Source of the DNA: Janthinobacterium sp. SUN073
Lineage (GTDB): Bacteria; Pseudomonadota; Gammaproteobacteria; Burkholderiales; Burkholderiaceae_D
Direction: 5' to 3'
Assembly: GCF_030397665.1 (NCBI RefSeq)
Contig: NZ_JAPUBT010000016.1
Coordinates: 1-64,000, forward strand
DNA length: 64,000 bases
Part shown: in pieces, positions 25,489 to 37,130 of the stretch
Layout: every line of letters begins with the position of its first letter
Position numbering within the stretch: position 1 is the stretch's first letter
The notes under the pieces: model-generated
What the model saw: only the letters and a program-made list of their open reading frames with translations
Database searches by the model: none
What the model was told of the DNA's origin: nothing
Translations under genes and position numbers: made by a program

Positions 25489-25552
25489 GGAAAGTCACAG
25501 GAAAGCTTGCGCCAGCGCGCAGCAAGGAGCTGCCCGCTGGCACGATTGAACA

Positions 25553-25975
25553 TCAGGCCAACGCCAGGGATTCCCGGCGCACCTCATCGAGCCATTCCAA
25601 CAGGGGAATGGTGGCAGGCAGCAAAGGTTCCACGCCGACCGTGCCCTGCCAGGCGAACGCTTGCCCTTCCAGGCTTTGCGGCTCGCCCCGCCATTCGCGG
25701 CTGATATAGAAATGCAGGCGCACATGGGCGTGCGGATACACATATTCGACGCCGCACCAGGCCTCGGCACTGTCGATATATAAACCCAGTTCCTCGACAA
25801 ATTCGCGTTTCAAGGCGTCAAAAATGGCTTCGCCCGGCTCGACCTTGCCGCCCGGGAATTCCCAATAGCCGTCATACGGCTTGCCGGCCGGGCGCTGGCC
25901 CAGCAGCACGTCGCCATTCGGCTTCATCAGGATGCCAACGGCGACGTCCACCGGTTTCACTTTCACATCGCTCAT
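25553..25975 (-). CDS. mutT: 8-oxo-dGTP diphosphatase MutT (Nudix)
   Basis: This is a Nudix hydrolase of 140 aa that would remove oxidised dGTP from the nucleotide pool. The Nudix box runs from G43 to about residue 65, with GGKVEPGE and REFVEELG visible. The flanking KPYDGYWEFPGG is typical of MutT. The start at 25975 overlaps the DUF815 ATPase stop by four bases; a longer frame inside that gene was rejected. Confidence 0.92.
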   Translation of the reverse strand: MSDVKVKPVDVAVGILMKPNGDVLLGQRPAGKPYDGYWEFPGGKVEPGEAIFDALKREFVEELGLYIDSAEAWCGVEYVYPHAHVRLHFYISREWRGEPQSLEGQAFAWQGTVGVEPLLPATIPLLEWLDEVRRESLALA

Positions 25976-26853
25976 TGCGGCAACTTTCCCGCAGGTAGTT
26001 TCCCAGCATAATCGCGCGCGAATTGCCAAGCGACACGGCCCGAACGCGAACCGCGCTGCAAGGCCCAGCGCAGGGCGTCGCCGCGCGCTGCCGCGATCTG
26101 CTCCGGCGTGCAGCCGAACGAGGCGAGCCAATGGGCCGCGATATCGAGGTAATCATCCTGCTTGAACGGGTAGAACGACAGCCACAGGCCGAAGCGCTCG
26201 GACAGCGAAATTTTTTCTTCCACCGTCTCGCCCGGATGCAGATCGCCGTCGTCGTCCGTCTTGTAGCTGGTATTGTCCGACATGCGTTCCGGCATCAGAT
26301 GACGGCGGTTCGAGGTGGCATAGATCAGCACATTGTCCGATTGCGCGGCGATGCTGCCATCGAGCGCCACCTTCAGCGCCTTGTAGCCGCTCTCGCCCTC
26401 TTCGAACGACAGGTCGTCGCAAAAGATGATGAAGCGTTCGGAACGCGCCGCCACCAGGTCGACGATGTCGGGCAGGTCAGCCAGATCCGCCTTGTCGACT
26501 TCGATCAGGCGCAGGCCCTGGCCGGCAAACTGGTTCAGGCAGGCCTTGATCAGCGAGGACTTGCCCGTGCCGCGCGCACCCGTCAGCAGCACGTTGTTGG
26601 CCGGGCGTCCGCTGACGAACTGGCGCGTGTTCTGTTCAATTTGCGCTTTTTGCGTACCGATATTGTGCAAGTCGTCCAAGGCGATGTTCGACACGTGGGC
26701 CACCGCCTGCAAATGGCTGGCGGCGCCCTGGCGCCGGCGCCAGCGGAAGGCAAAACTGGTCCAGTCCGGCGCGGGCGTCGCCTGCGGCAGAATCGCCTCC
26801 ACGCGCGCCAGCAAGCTTTCCGCGCGCAGCAGGAATTGATCGAGACCGGTCAT
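25972..26853 (-). CDS. DUF815-family P-loop ATPase
   Basis: This is a 293 aa AAA-like ATPase of the DUF815 family. The Walker A is TGARGTGKSS near residue 91, Walker B-like FIIFCDDLSFEEGE near 142, and sensor-1-like NVLIYATSNRRHLMPER near 173. A conserved LSERFGLWLSFYPFKQDDYL follows near 218. The role is unknown; the ancestral order argJ-DUF815-mutT is common in betaproteobacteria. Both ends overlap neighbouring genes by four bases (argJ stop, mutT start), so the three are one transcript. Confidence 0.88.
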   Translation of the reverse strand: MTGLDQFLLRAESLLARVEAILPQATPAPDWTSFAFRWRRRQGAASHLQAVAHVSNIALDDLHNIGTQKAQIEQNTRQFVSGRPANNVLLTGARGTGKSSLIKACLNQFAGQGLRLIEVDKADLADLPDIVDLVAARSERFIIFCDDLSFEEGESGYKALKVALDGSIAAQSDNVLIYATSNRRHLMPERMSDNTSYKTDDDGDLHPGETVEEKISLSERFGLWLSFYPFKQDDYLDIAAHWLASFGCTPEQIAAARGDALRWALQRGSRSGRVAWQFARDYAGKLPAGKLPQ

Positions 26854-28088
26854 GAGCGGTAGTCGGCGTTGATCGACACGTAGTCATGCGACAGGTCGCA
26901 GGTCCACAGGGTGGCCGTGGCATCGCCGCGCGCCAGCTTCACGCGGATGGTGATTTCGCTTTGCTGCATCACGCGCTGGCCATCCTGTTCCTGGTAGTCG
27001 GGATTGCGGCCGCCATTCTTGGCCACCCACACGTCGTCCAGGTACAGATTCAATTGACCCACGTCCAGGTCGTCCACGCCCGCGTAGCCGATGGCGGCCA
27101 GGATGCGGCCCAGGTTCGGATCGGAGGCGAAGAAGGCCGTTTTCACCAGCGGCGAATGGGCGATGGAATAGGCGATCTTGCGGCACTCTTCCACGTTGCG
27201 GCCGTCTTCCACGGTTACCGTCATGAACTTGGTCGCGCCTTCGCCGTCGCGCACGATCGCTTGTGCCAGGAAGGTCGACAGTTCGGTCACGGCAGCGGCC
27301 AGTGCCGCATAGTGCGGCGAGTCGATGGAATCGATGACCAGGCTGCCCGCGCCCGTGGCCACCAGCATGAACGAGTCATTGGTGGACGTGTCGCCGTCGA
27401 TGGTGATGCAGTTGAACGATTTGTCGGCCGCCTGCTTCACCAGCTGGTCCAGCACCGGTTGCGCCACGGTGGCGTCAAACGCGAGGAAACCGAGCATGGT
27501 GGCCATGTTCGGCTTGATCATGCCGGCGCCCTTGCTGATGCCCGTCAGGGTCACCGCGTGGCCACCGATGGTGACCGTGCGCGAGCCGGCTTTCGGCTGC
27601 GTGTCGGTGGTCATGATGGCTTCGGCGGCCGAGAACCAGTTATCCGATGTCAATGCCGATACGGCTTGCGGCAAGCCGGCCACCAGGCGCTGCACGGGCA
27701 GCGGTTCGAGGATCACGCCGGTGGAAAACGGCAGGATTTGCTGCGGCGTGCAGCCCAGCAGCTCGGCCAGTGCGGCGCAGCTGGCCTGCGCGTCGGCCAG
27801 GCCCGATTCGCCCGTGCCCGCATTCGCGTTGCCCGTATTGACCAGCAGCGCGCGGATAGGCGCGGCGCCGGCCGTCACGGCGGCCAGGTTGGCTTTCGCA
27901 ATTTGCACGGGCGCGGCGCAGAAGCGGTTCAGGGTGAACACGCCAGCCACGGTGGCCGTCGGCGCCAGTTTCAATACCAGCAAATCCTTGCGGTTGGGTT
28001 TCTTGATGCCGGCTTCGGCAACACCGATTTCAATGCCGGCGACGGCTTTCAAGTCGGCGGCGACGGGCTTGGGAGAATTGACGGCCAT
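26850..28088 (-). CDS. argJ: Bifunctional ornithine acetyltransferase / N-acetylglutamate synthase ArgJ
   Basis: ArgJ recycles the acetyl group between N-acetylornithine and glutamate in arginine synthesis. The 412 aa precursor cleaves itself before the threonine of KPNMATMLG (T197), giving alpha and beta chains. LVNTGNANAGTG near residue 85 is the conserved oxyanion region. The start at 28088 (MAVNSPKPV) was chosen; an upstream extension to 28160 is not conserved-looking. It heads the argJ-DUF815-mutT operon. Confidence 0.95.
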   Translation of the reverse strand: MAVNSPKPVAADLKAVAGIEIGVAEAGIKKPNRKDLLVLKLAPTATVAGVFTLNRFCAAPVQIAKANLAAVTAGAAPIRALLVNTGNANAGTGESGLADAQASCAALAELLGCTPQQILPFSTGVILEPLPVQRLVAGLPQAVSALTSDNWFSAAEAIMTTDTQPKAGSRTVTIGGHAVTLTGISKGAGMIKPNMATMLGFLAFDATVAQPVLDQLVKQAADKSFNCITIDGDTSTNDSFMLVATGAGSLVIDSIDSPHYAALAAAVTELSTFLAQAIVRDGEGATKFMTVTVEDGRNVEECRKIAYSIAHSPLVKTAFFASDPNLGRILAAIGYAGVDDLDVGQLNLYLDDVWVAKNGGRNPDYQEQDGQRVMQQSEITIRVKLARGDATATLWTCDLSHDYVSINADYRS

Positions 28089-28309
28089 GGTGATTTCTTC
28101 TGCGAGGGAAAAGGGAAGCGCTATTGTAGCGCCTTCGCGGCGCCGTTGAACATACGGCAAATGAATAGTCGCAACGGTCCCGGCGGCGCCGCAGCGGGTC
28201 GGCAGCGTGGCCAGGTTTGCGATTTATCAGAACCATGCCACCTGGCGGCGCTAAGGTAGGGGGATGGACGATGGTGAATCATGCGATCGCACCGGCCAGA
28301 GAGGATGTC

Positions 28310-29626
28310 ATGGCGCATGCTCAGTCAAACCGAATGCAGCACAGCGATGCGGGTCTGTCATGTCTGTTGCGTCTGTTATGCCTGCTGGCCTGGTTGACGG
28401 CCTGTACGGTGCAGGATGGCGTGGCGCACCGTATGGACGGTGACTCTGCCGCACTGGCATCCGAAGTACCGCCTGCGGCAGAAGCTCCACCGCCTGCCAA
28501 GGTAGCGCGGCCATCGACGATCAGGCCGTCGGGCAGCGCATGGTCGGGCATGGATGGCCTGCTGGGTAACCTCGGCAATCTGGTCGGCAGCACCGGCAGC
28601 GGCGGCACGCTGGCGTCCGGCAACGAGACTGCGCCAGCCGGTGCCATGCACGTCACCGTGTATTACGCCACCGACAGGCAATACCAGGCCAGCAGCCACA
28701 ATTATGGCTGGCAGCCCAACCGCGCGGCGCCCTACCTCAGCTATGGCAGCGTCGTGGTGAGCATCCCTGAAAAAAGAGCGCCGGGCGAACTGCCGTTGCC
28801 GCCCTGGTACGCCATCCTTTCCAGCGATAATGCGCAAAAATATGTGCTGATCAAGGGAGCCACGCGCCTGTCGCGCGCGGATTTTCTCGCCGCCGTCAAG
28901 GCCAGGATACAGGCTGCCCCGGAACGGCACGCCGCCTTCATCTACATCCATGGCTACAGCAACTCGTTTGACGACGCGGCCCGGCGCACGGCGCAGATGG
29001 CGGTCGACCTCGATATCGGCGCCCTGCCCGTGTTCTACAGTTGGCCGTCGAAAGGCACCCTGGCCGGCTATGAATTCGACGAAAATTCCGCCGAATGGAC
29101 GCAGGCGCACCTGCAGGCCTTCCTGGACGACTTCGCGGAACATTCTTCCGCCACGGATATCTACCTCATCGCCCACAGCATGGGCAACCGCCCGATGACC
29201 GTGGCCCTGGCCAACCTGCTGGAAAAACGCCCCGACCTGCTGCCCCTGTTCAAGCAGGTGGTGCTGGCGGCACCGGACATCAATGCCGATGTCTTCCGCG
29301 ACCAGATCGCCCCCCGTTTTGCCAGCCTCAAGCTCCCCACCACGCTGTACGCGTCCGCGAACGACAAGGCCATCCGCGCTTCCTACACCTTTGCCGACTG
29401 GGACAGGATAGGCGACATCCGCGGCCCCGTCGTCGGCATCCCCGGCATGGAACTCGTCGATGCCTCGACCGTCATCATGAACTTCATGGGACACGATTAC
29501 TTCGCCAGCAACCGCGTCTTGCTGACCGATATCGCCACCATGATCAAGACGGGGCAACGGGCAAGGAACCGTGGCGGCTTGAAAGGCATTCCGTCGCAGG
29601 CGCCGCAATACTGGGCCTTTCCATGA
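28310..29626 (+). CDS. DUF900-type alpha/beta hydrolase, probable lipoprotein
   Basis: The 438 aa product has a hydrophobic N-terminal segment ending in a lipobox (LTAC, cysteine near residue 32). A low-complexity linker rich in Pro/Ala/Gly follows. The alpha/beta-hydrolase domain of the DUF900 family starts near residue 120 with VTVYYATDR. The oxyanion region is FIYIHGYSNSFDDA near 212, and the nucleophile serine is in IAHSMGNR near 287. The likely acid is in the DINAD region; the likely histidine is in FMGHDYF. The substrate is unknown. A GAGAGG about five bases upstream supports ATG 28310 over upstream ATGs. Confidence 0.8.
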   Translation: MAHAQSNRMQHSDAGLSCLLRLLCLLAWLTACTVQDGVAHRMDGDSAALASEVPPAAEAPPPAKVARPSTIRPSGSAWSGMDGLLGNLGNLVGSTGSGGTLASGNETAPAGAMHVTVYYATDRQYQASSHNYGWQPNRAAPYLSYGSVVVSIPEKRAPGELPLPPWYAILSSDNAQKYVLIKGATRLSRADFLAAVKARIQAAPERHAAFIYIHGYSNSFDDAARRTAQMAVDLDIGALPVFYSWPSKGTLAGYEFDENSAEWTQAHLQAFLDDFAEHSSATDIYLIAHSMGNRPMTVALANLLEKRPDLLPLFKQVVLAAPDINADVFRDQIAPRFASLKLPTTLYASANDKAIRASYTFADWDRIGDIRGPVVGIPGMELVDASTVIMNFMGHDYFASNRVLLTDIATMIKTGQRARNRGGLKGIPSQAPQYWAFP

Positions 29627-29652
29627 ACACGCAGCTCATGCCATCGCGGACA

Positions 29653-29680
29653 TAAAAAAACGGAGACCGCGGTCTCCGTT
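29653..29680 (-). terminator. Rho-independent terminator after secA
   Basis: The stem AACGGAGACC / GGTCTCCGTT (29659-29668, 29671-29680) has a two-base loop. On the minus strand it is followed by a T-run (seven T's). It lies just after the secA stop. Confidence 0.85.
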
Positions 29681-29704
29681 CTTGTTCAAGCTGTCAAACC
29701 GGCT

Positions 29705-32473
<2,769 letters not shown>

Positions 32474-32740
32474 GCTTGAATTCTTGAAAAAACGCCGTTA
32501 AAAAAAGCTCGGTAGGTGACAACGAGGTAACAATCGCGTGACCGCACGGAGTTCGACTATGGCAAAAGACGATGATTTTATCATGCGTTCCCGCCAAGGT
32601 TGGGCTAATGCACCATATAACAATAGCTTAATGACAAACAAATGGCAGAAATTGCGGACATTTTCCATACTGTAAGGCAATACGGCCGGCCAGCCTGCGC
32701 CGCACTCGTCATGCGCGGGCGAGTGTGCTATGTTTCGGCC

Positions 32741-33250
32741 ATGCGAACTCCCACTTATTCGAAGGCAGAACGCCGCGGCTACGGCTTTGCCCGTTCAGGC
32801 CCGGCCGCGACGGGCGCGACCGACTTTCTGCGCGGCAATGCGACGATGGCGTCCCTGATGCCCACCGTCACGCGCCTGGCCGCCCTGCAAAAAGATTGCG
32901 CCAAGGCCTTGCCGGCGATGTTCGAGCATTGCGACATCCTGCAATTCGAGGGTGGCCAACTGGTGCTGGCCACGCCGAACGCGGCGCTGGCGGCCAAGCT
33001 CAAGCAGCAATTGCCGAAATTGCAAGGGGAACTGGAAAGAAAGGGCTGGCAGATTTCAGGCATCAAGCTGAAAGTGCAGGTCATCAAGAGCATCGCGCCC
33101 ATCGTGCATACACGGGCGCTGGTCTTGCCGGAAAAAGCCATGACTGCCCTGGAAGAGCTGAGCACGGCCCTGCCCGCGTCGAAGCAGAACGAGCAATTGA
33201 TCGCGGCGCTGCGCAATATGGTCCGCCACCACCGCGAACCTAAAGATTAG
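32741..33250 (+). CDS. DUF721 / DciA-like protein
   Basis: The 169 aa product belongs to the DUF721 family, which includes the helicase-loader DciA of bacteria lacking DnaC. LQFEGGQLVLATPNAALAAK near residue 68 and the following LKQQLPKLQGEL correspond to the KH-like domain. A C-terminal helical tail follows. It is divergent from secA, as in many betaproteobacteria. ATG 32741 was chosen; the frame continues upstream with an unlikely N-terminus. The helicase-loader role is an inference from family. Confidence 0.8.
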   Translation: MRTPTYSKAERRGYGFARSGPAATGATDFLRGNATMASLMPTVTRLAALQKDCAKALPAMFEHCDILQFEGGQLVLATPNAALAAKLKQQLPKLQGELERKGWQISGIKLKVQVIKSIAPIVHTRALVLPEKAMTALEELSTALPASKQNEQLIAALRNMVRHHREPKD

Positions 33251-33268
33251 CAATGCCAGGCGGCAGCA

Positions 33269-33364
33269 CGTAGGTCAGATTAGGCCCTTCGGGCCGTAAT
33301 CCGACAACATTGTTGGCGCCTGCGGGGTTGTCGGATTACGGCCTGCGGCCTAATCCGACCTACG
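33269..33364. repeat. Pair of REP-like palindromes (BIME-like)
   Basis: Two similar palindromes stand in inverted arrangement: one at about 33274-33305 (GTCAGATTAGGCC / GGCCGTAATCCGAC) and one at about 33331-33360 (GTCGGATTACGGCC / GGCCTAATCCGAC). CGTAGGTC / GACCTACG lies at the outer ends. The unit at 13212-13241 belongs to the same family. The right end overlaps the last codons and stop of lpxC. Confidence 0.75.
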
Positions 33365-34295
33365 TCAACGACCACTCGCGCTCCATTTGACGCAGGTAAG
33401 ACTGCGGCGCCGCCTCGTTGGTATCGAACGAGACGATTTCATACGCTTCCGGCTGTTCCAGCAGCGCCAGCAGCAGCTGGTTGTTCAGTGCGTGGCCGGA
33501 CTTGTGCGCCGTGTAATACGCCAGCAAGGGGTGGCCCACCAGGTACAGGTCGCCGATGGCGTCGAGGATCTTGTGGCGCACGAACTCGTCTTCATAGCGC
33601 AAGCCATCGGCGTTGAGGATGCGGTATTCATCCATGACGATGGCGTTTTCCAGCGAACCGCCACGCGCCAGGCCCATGCCGCGCAAGCTTTCCACGTCCT
33701 GCATGAAACCAAAGGTGCGCGCGCGCGCCACGTCATGCACATACGACACGTCGCCGAAGTCGACGGAGGCGCGCTGCATCGTGCCATCGACGGCCGGATG
33801 ATTAAATTCGATGAAGAAATCGAGCTTGAAGCCGTCGTACGGCGACAAGCGCGCCCATTTCTCCGCGTCACCCTTGCCGTGACGTACTTCCACGGGTTTG
33901 ATGACCTTGATGAATTTCTTCGGCGCCTGCTGCTCTTCCACGCCAGCCTGCTGCAGCAGATAGACGAAGGACGAGGCGGAACCATCCATGATGGGAATTT
34001 CTTCCGCATTCACGTCAATGACCATATTGTCGACGCCCAGGCCGGCCGCCGCCGACATCAGATGTTCCACGGTAGAAACCCTGGCGCCATCCTTGATCAG
34101 CACGGAAGCCATGCGCGTATCGCCCACGGCCATGGCGCTGGCGGGAAACTCGACGATGGGATCGAGGTCGATGCGGCGAAACACGATGCCCGTGTCGATC
34201 GCGGCGGGACGCAAGGTCAGTTCCACCTTGGTGCCAGAGTGCAAACCGACACCGATGGTGCGGACCTGTTGTTTGATAGTGCGTTGTTTTAACAT
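33360..34295 (-). CDS. lpxC: UDP-3-O-acyl-N-acetylglucosamine deacetylase LpxC
   Basis: LpxC carries out the committed step of lipid A synthesis. The 311 aa product begins MLKQRTIKQQVRTIGVGLHS. Zinc ligands are in TVEHLMSA near residue 77 and the HKILDAIGDL segment near 236, with the catalytic histidine in HKSGHALNNQLL near 263. The stop codon (33360-33362) and last codons fall inside the REP-like repeat. The start at 34295 was chosen over 34361, which adds a non-family N-terminus. lpxC is usually next to ftsZ; here an XRE/methyltransferase/permease block intervenes. Confidence 0.96.
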   Translation of the reverse strand: MLKQRTIKQQVRTIGVGLHSGTKVELTLRPAAIDTGIVFRRIDLDPIVEFPASAMAVGDTRMASVLIKDGARVSTVEHLMSAAAGLGVDNMVIDVNAEEIPIMDGSASSFVYLLQQAGVEEQQAPKKFIKVIKPVEVRHGKGDAEKWARLSPYDGFKLDFFIEFNHPAVDGTMQRASVDFGDVSYVHDVARARTFGFMQDVESLRGMGLARGGSLENAIVMDEYRILNADGLRYEDEFVRHKILDAIGDLYLVGHPLLAYYTAHKSGHALNNQLLLALLEQPEAYEIVSFDTNEAAPQSYLRQMEREWSLT

Positions 34296-34370
34296 CTGTC
34301 GATTATATCTATTTGCTGAATGTTCGTTACGGCGCGGCATGGGCCAAGCCAGAAAAACCACATCCGGCCG

Positions 34371-35288
34371 TCATGGATGTTCGCTTTCCGCATGCACGGC
34401 TTCACGGCGCACCAGATAAATGCCGCTGCCGATGATGATGGCCGCGCCGATCAGGGTGTATTCATCGGGCAAGGCGCGCCACAGCAGCCAGTCCAGGGCC
34501 ATGCCCCAGGCCAGGGCCGAGTATTCGAACGGCGCCACGCTGGACGCCTTGCCATGGCGAAATGCCTCCGTGATGGCCAACTGGCCCAGGAAGCCGCTCA
34601 GCGACAAACCCGCCAGCAGCCACCAGTCTTCGCGGCGAATGCTCACCCACTCATGCGCCGACAGGGCCACGCCGCCTGCGGCCATCATCACCATCAGCCA
34701 GAAGACCATGCTTTCGCTGGCGTCCGTGCGGCTCAGGATGCGGCCCGTGACGGCGGATATCGCATAGCAGGCGGCCGAACCCAGCACGGCCAGGCCGGCC
34801 AGCGAAAAGAATCCCGAGCCATCGGGGCGCAGCGCCACCAGCACGCCCAGCAAGCCCACTGCGATGGCGCACCAGCGCGCCAAGTCGACTCGTTCCTTCA
34901 GGATAAACACCGACAGGATCGTGATCAGCAAGGGCGCGACGAAAAACAGCGAATACGCCTCGGCCAGCGACATGCGCTTCAAGCCATACGCGAACAGGGT
35001 AATCATCATCACACCGAGCGCGCCGCGCAGCAAGTGCAGTGGCCAGCGCACTTGCAGCACATTCTTGAAAGCGCCGCGGTACAGCAGGTACAGGCACACG
35101 AGCGGCAAGGACGACAGCGCGCGCAAGGCCGTCACCTGCATGGCCGGATAATGGGCGGACAGCAGCTTCATGGCCGTGTCCATCAGGGAAAACATGGCGA
35201 CAGCGATCAGCATCACATAGATGCTGCGCAGGTTTTGGTTGCGGGATAGCAGGACAGACTCCGGGCAAAAGAACGGGACCGTCATCAT
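34371..35288 (-). CDS. EamA/DMT-family permease
   Basis: This is an inner-membrane protein of about 305 aa with ten hydrophobic helices and two EamA repeats: the first from about residue 22 (IYVMLIAVAMFSLMDTAMKL), the second from about 165. Members export amino acids, nucleotides or other metabolites; no substrate can be assigned. The start is uncertain: tandem ATGs at 35288/35285 are reasonable, while 35327 would extend it. The C-terminus is charged (RREAVHAESEHP). Confidence 0.75.
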   Translation of the reverse strand: MMTVPFFCPESVLLSRNQNLRSIYVMLIAVAMFSLMDTAMKLLSAHYPAMQVTALRALSSLPLVCLYLLYRGAFKNVLQVRWPLHLLRGALGVMMITLFAYGLKRMSLAEAYSLFFVAPLLITILSVFILKERVDLARWCAIAVGLLGVLVALRPDGSGFFSLAGLAVLGSAACYAISAVTGRILSRTDASESMVFWLMVMMAAGGVALSAHEWVSIRREDWWLLAGLSLSGFLGQLAITEAFRHGKASSVAPFEYSALAWGMALDWLLWRALPDEYTLIGAAIIIGSGIYLVRREAVHAESEHP

Positions 35289-35362
35289 GGCGACGGCCGG
35301 AGCCAGGACCGGTTGGCAAGGCCACACCGTCAGCCCGATTATAGCAAGCGCGACCGTTTACC

Positions 35363-36136
35363 TTATGACACCGGCAACAGCATCACCAGTTTCAAGTCGT
35401 GCTGGCGTGCCAGGTGCAAGGTCACCTGATTGAACTCCAGCAGCCCCAGCTGCGCATGCTGGAAGCGGCGCAATCCCCCATCGCGGCCCTGCACCTGCTG
35501 CGCGCTCCACCACTGGCGAAATTCAAGGCTGGCGCCGGCCAGTTCCGCGATCAGGCCGGCCAGCGGCGCCTGGTCCGCGTGACGGCCGATATCGGCACGG
35601 AATTCCGCCACCAGCCGCTGCGCTCGTTCGGGCCAGCCGACGACGAGATCGCGCGCGCCCGCATCTTGGAACATGAAGCGCAGCTGGTTCGGCGCAGCCG
35701 CGTCGTCGTGCAGCCAGCCGGCAAACAAGGTGGACGCCGCCCCGTTCCACGCCACGGCGTTCCATGCGCGGTCGAGGATGTACGCGGGCGCGTCGATGGC
35801 GGACACGATGGCGGCCAGTTCGGCGCTGGCAAGTCCCCCGCCCTCGCCGGTGCCGTGGCTGGGGTCATGCTTGTCGGCCACCTCGAACAGATAGGCGCGC
35901 TCGGCCACGCTCAGCTGCAGCACCTGCGCCAGGCGGGCCAGCATCCTGGCCGACGCCGACACGGGCCGCCCCTGCTCCAGCCACGTCAGCCAGGTGGGAC
36001 TGACGTCGCACAGCTGCGCCAGCTCTTCGCGCCGCAAGCCAGGCGTGCGGCGGCGCCCACCTCCAGGCAAGCCGGCCATGGCGGGGGTGACGGCTTCGCG
36101 CCGGGCGCGGATGAATTCAGCGAGCTTATTCGACAT
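35363..36136 (-). CDS. XRE-family regulator with MmyB-like ligand domain
   Basis: The 257 aa product has an N-terminal helix-turn-helix (TPGLRREELAQLCDVSPTWL, about residues 31-50, then LEQGRPVSASARMLARLAQV). Its C-terminal MmyB-like domain starts near residue 110 (APAYILDRAWNAVAWNGAAS) and ends HDLKLVMLLPVS. Such regulators usually control the adjacent divergent gene and may bind a small lipid-like ligand. Here the divergent gene is a methyltransferase. Confidence 0.88.
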   Translation of the reverse strand: MSNKLAEFIRARREAVTPAMAGLPGGGRRRTPGLRREELAQLCDVSPTWLTWLEQGRPVSASARMLARLAQVLQLSVAERAYLFEVADKHDPSHGTGEGGGLASAELAAIVSAIDAPAYILDRAWNAVAWNGAASTLFAGWLHDDAAAPNQLRFMFQDAGARDLVVGWPERAQRLVAEFRADIGRHADQAPLAGLIAELAGASLEFRQWWSAQQVQGRDGGLRRFQHAQLGLLEFNQVTLHLARQHDLKLVMLLPVS

Positions 36137-36148
36137 CAGATACCTGCA

Positions 36149-36165
36149 TGGTAGTAGATATACCA
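36149..36165. promoter_or_regulatory. Inverted repeat between XRE regulator and methyltransferase
   Basis: TGGTA (36149-36153) and TACCA (36161-36165) are inverted around a seven-base AT-rich spacer. The site lies in the 104-base divergent intergenic region. It is a candidate operator for the XRE regulator. Confidence 0.35.
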
Positions 36166-36240
36166 GTATAAGTTATGGTCTTGTTACAGGATAATTTTAC
36201 CCCTATTCTGCAGGAACTCACCCATCAACAGGAGAAAACC

Positions 36241-37008
36241 ATGCAGCAGCACGATGTCGTTACCGAACAGTTTGGCAAGACGGCGAATGCCTACCTGAGC
36301 AGCGCGGTACACGCGCAAGGCGCCGACCTGGTGCTGATGCAGGAATGCGCGCGCCGCCATGGCAAGCCGGCCGTCCTGGACCTGGGCTGCGGCGCCGGCC
36401 ACGCCAGCTTCGCCGTCGCTCCCGTGGCGCAATCGGTCGTCGCGTACGACCTGGCGCAACCCATGCTCGACGTGGTCAACTGCGCCAGGGTGCAGCGCGG
36501 CTTGCACAACATCCGCACGCAACAGGGCGATGTGGCCCGTTTGCCGTTTGCCGACGCCAGCTTCGACATGGTCGTCACGCGCTTTTCCGCGCACCACTGG
36601 AACGACGTGGCCGCGGCCCTGGCGGAAGCCTGGCGCGTGTTGCGCCCAAATGGCACTTTATTGGTGGTCGACATCGTCGCGCCCAAGACGGCCCTGTACG
36701 ACAGCACCCTGCAGGCGGTGGAAATGCTGCGCGACGCGTCGCACGTGCGCGACTACCGCAGCTGCGAATGGGGCGCCAAGTTTGATAACGCGGGCTTTAC
36801 GCACAGCTTGCGCAGCGTGTGGAAGCTGACGATGCAGTTCGACGAGTGGGTGGCGCGCATGCGCACGCCAGGCGAGAGAGTGGCGGCCATCCGCAACCTG
36901 TTCGATGGCGCACCCGAAGAAGCGCGCCGGTATTTTGCGCTGCAGGACGATTATTCGTTCAGCATCGACGCGGCCATGTTCGAGGCGACAAAACCGCAGG
37001 TGCAATAA
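36241..37008 (+). CDS. Class I SAM-dependent methyltransferase
   Basis: The 255 aa product has methyltransferase motif I LDLGCGAGHASF near residue 46, VVAYDLAQPML (motif II) near 66, and LPFADASFDMVVTRFSAHHW (motif IV region) near 101. RVLRPNGTLLVVDIV follows near 132. It resembles UbiE/YafE-type small-molecule methyltransferases, but the substrate is unknown. AGGAG at 36230-36234 supports ATG 36241 over 36175. It is divergent from the XRE regulator. Confidence 0.85.
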   Translation: MQQHDVVTEQFGKTANAYLSSAVHAQGADLVLMQECARRHGKPAVLDLGCGAGHASFAVAPVAQSVVAYDLAQPMLDVVNCARVQRGLHNIRTQQGDVARLPFADASFDMVVTRFSAHHWNDVAAALAEAWRVLRPNGTLLVVDIVAPKTALYDSTLQAVEMLRDASHVRDYRSCEWGAKFDNAGFTHSLRSVWKLTMQFDEWVARMRTPGERVAAIRNLFDGAPEEARRYFALQDDYSFSIDAAMFEATKPQVQ

Positions 37009-37012
37009 AAAT

Positions 37013-37039
37013 GGGGTCGGACCCTTTGGGTCCGACCCC
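37013..37039. repeat. GGGGTCGGACCC palindrome (REP-like family B)
   Basis: Perfect 12-bp arms (GGGGTCGGACCC / GGGTCCGACCCC) enclose a 3-base loop. The repeat starts four bases after the methyltransferase stop. A second unit of the same family is at 37099-37125. Confidence 0.8.
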
Positions 37040-37098
37040 AGATTTTGATTTGGGTTGGCAGCAGGCTTTAGCTGGGCATTAACCCTACATCAATTGCT

Positions 37099-37125
37099 GG
37101 GGTCAGACCCCAAGGGTCTGACCCC
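37099..37125. repeat. GGGGTCAGACCC palindrome (REP-like family B)
   Basis: Perfect 12-bp arms (GGGGTCAGACCC / GGGTCTGACCCC) enclose a 3-base loop. It lies six bases from the peroxiredoxin stop. It differs from the unit at 37013 by a compensated base pair in each arm, so the stem, not the sequence, appears conserved. Confidence 0.8.
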
Positions 37126-37130
37126 GACCA

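Noticed and set aside
32498..32680. A 60-codon minus-strand frame upstream of secA
   Set aside because: No recognisable ribosome binding site or domain, and it occupies the divergent secA/DciA promoter region.
37013..37125. The two GGGGTC palindromes as terminators
   Set aside because: Neither is followed by a T-run on either strand, and the repeated consensus suggests a dispersed repeat family.
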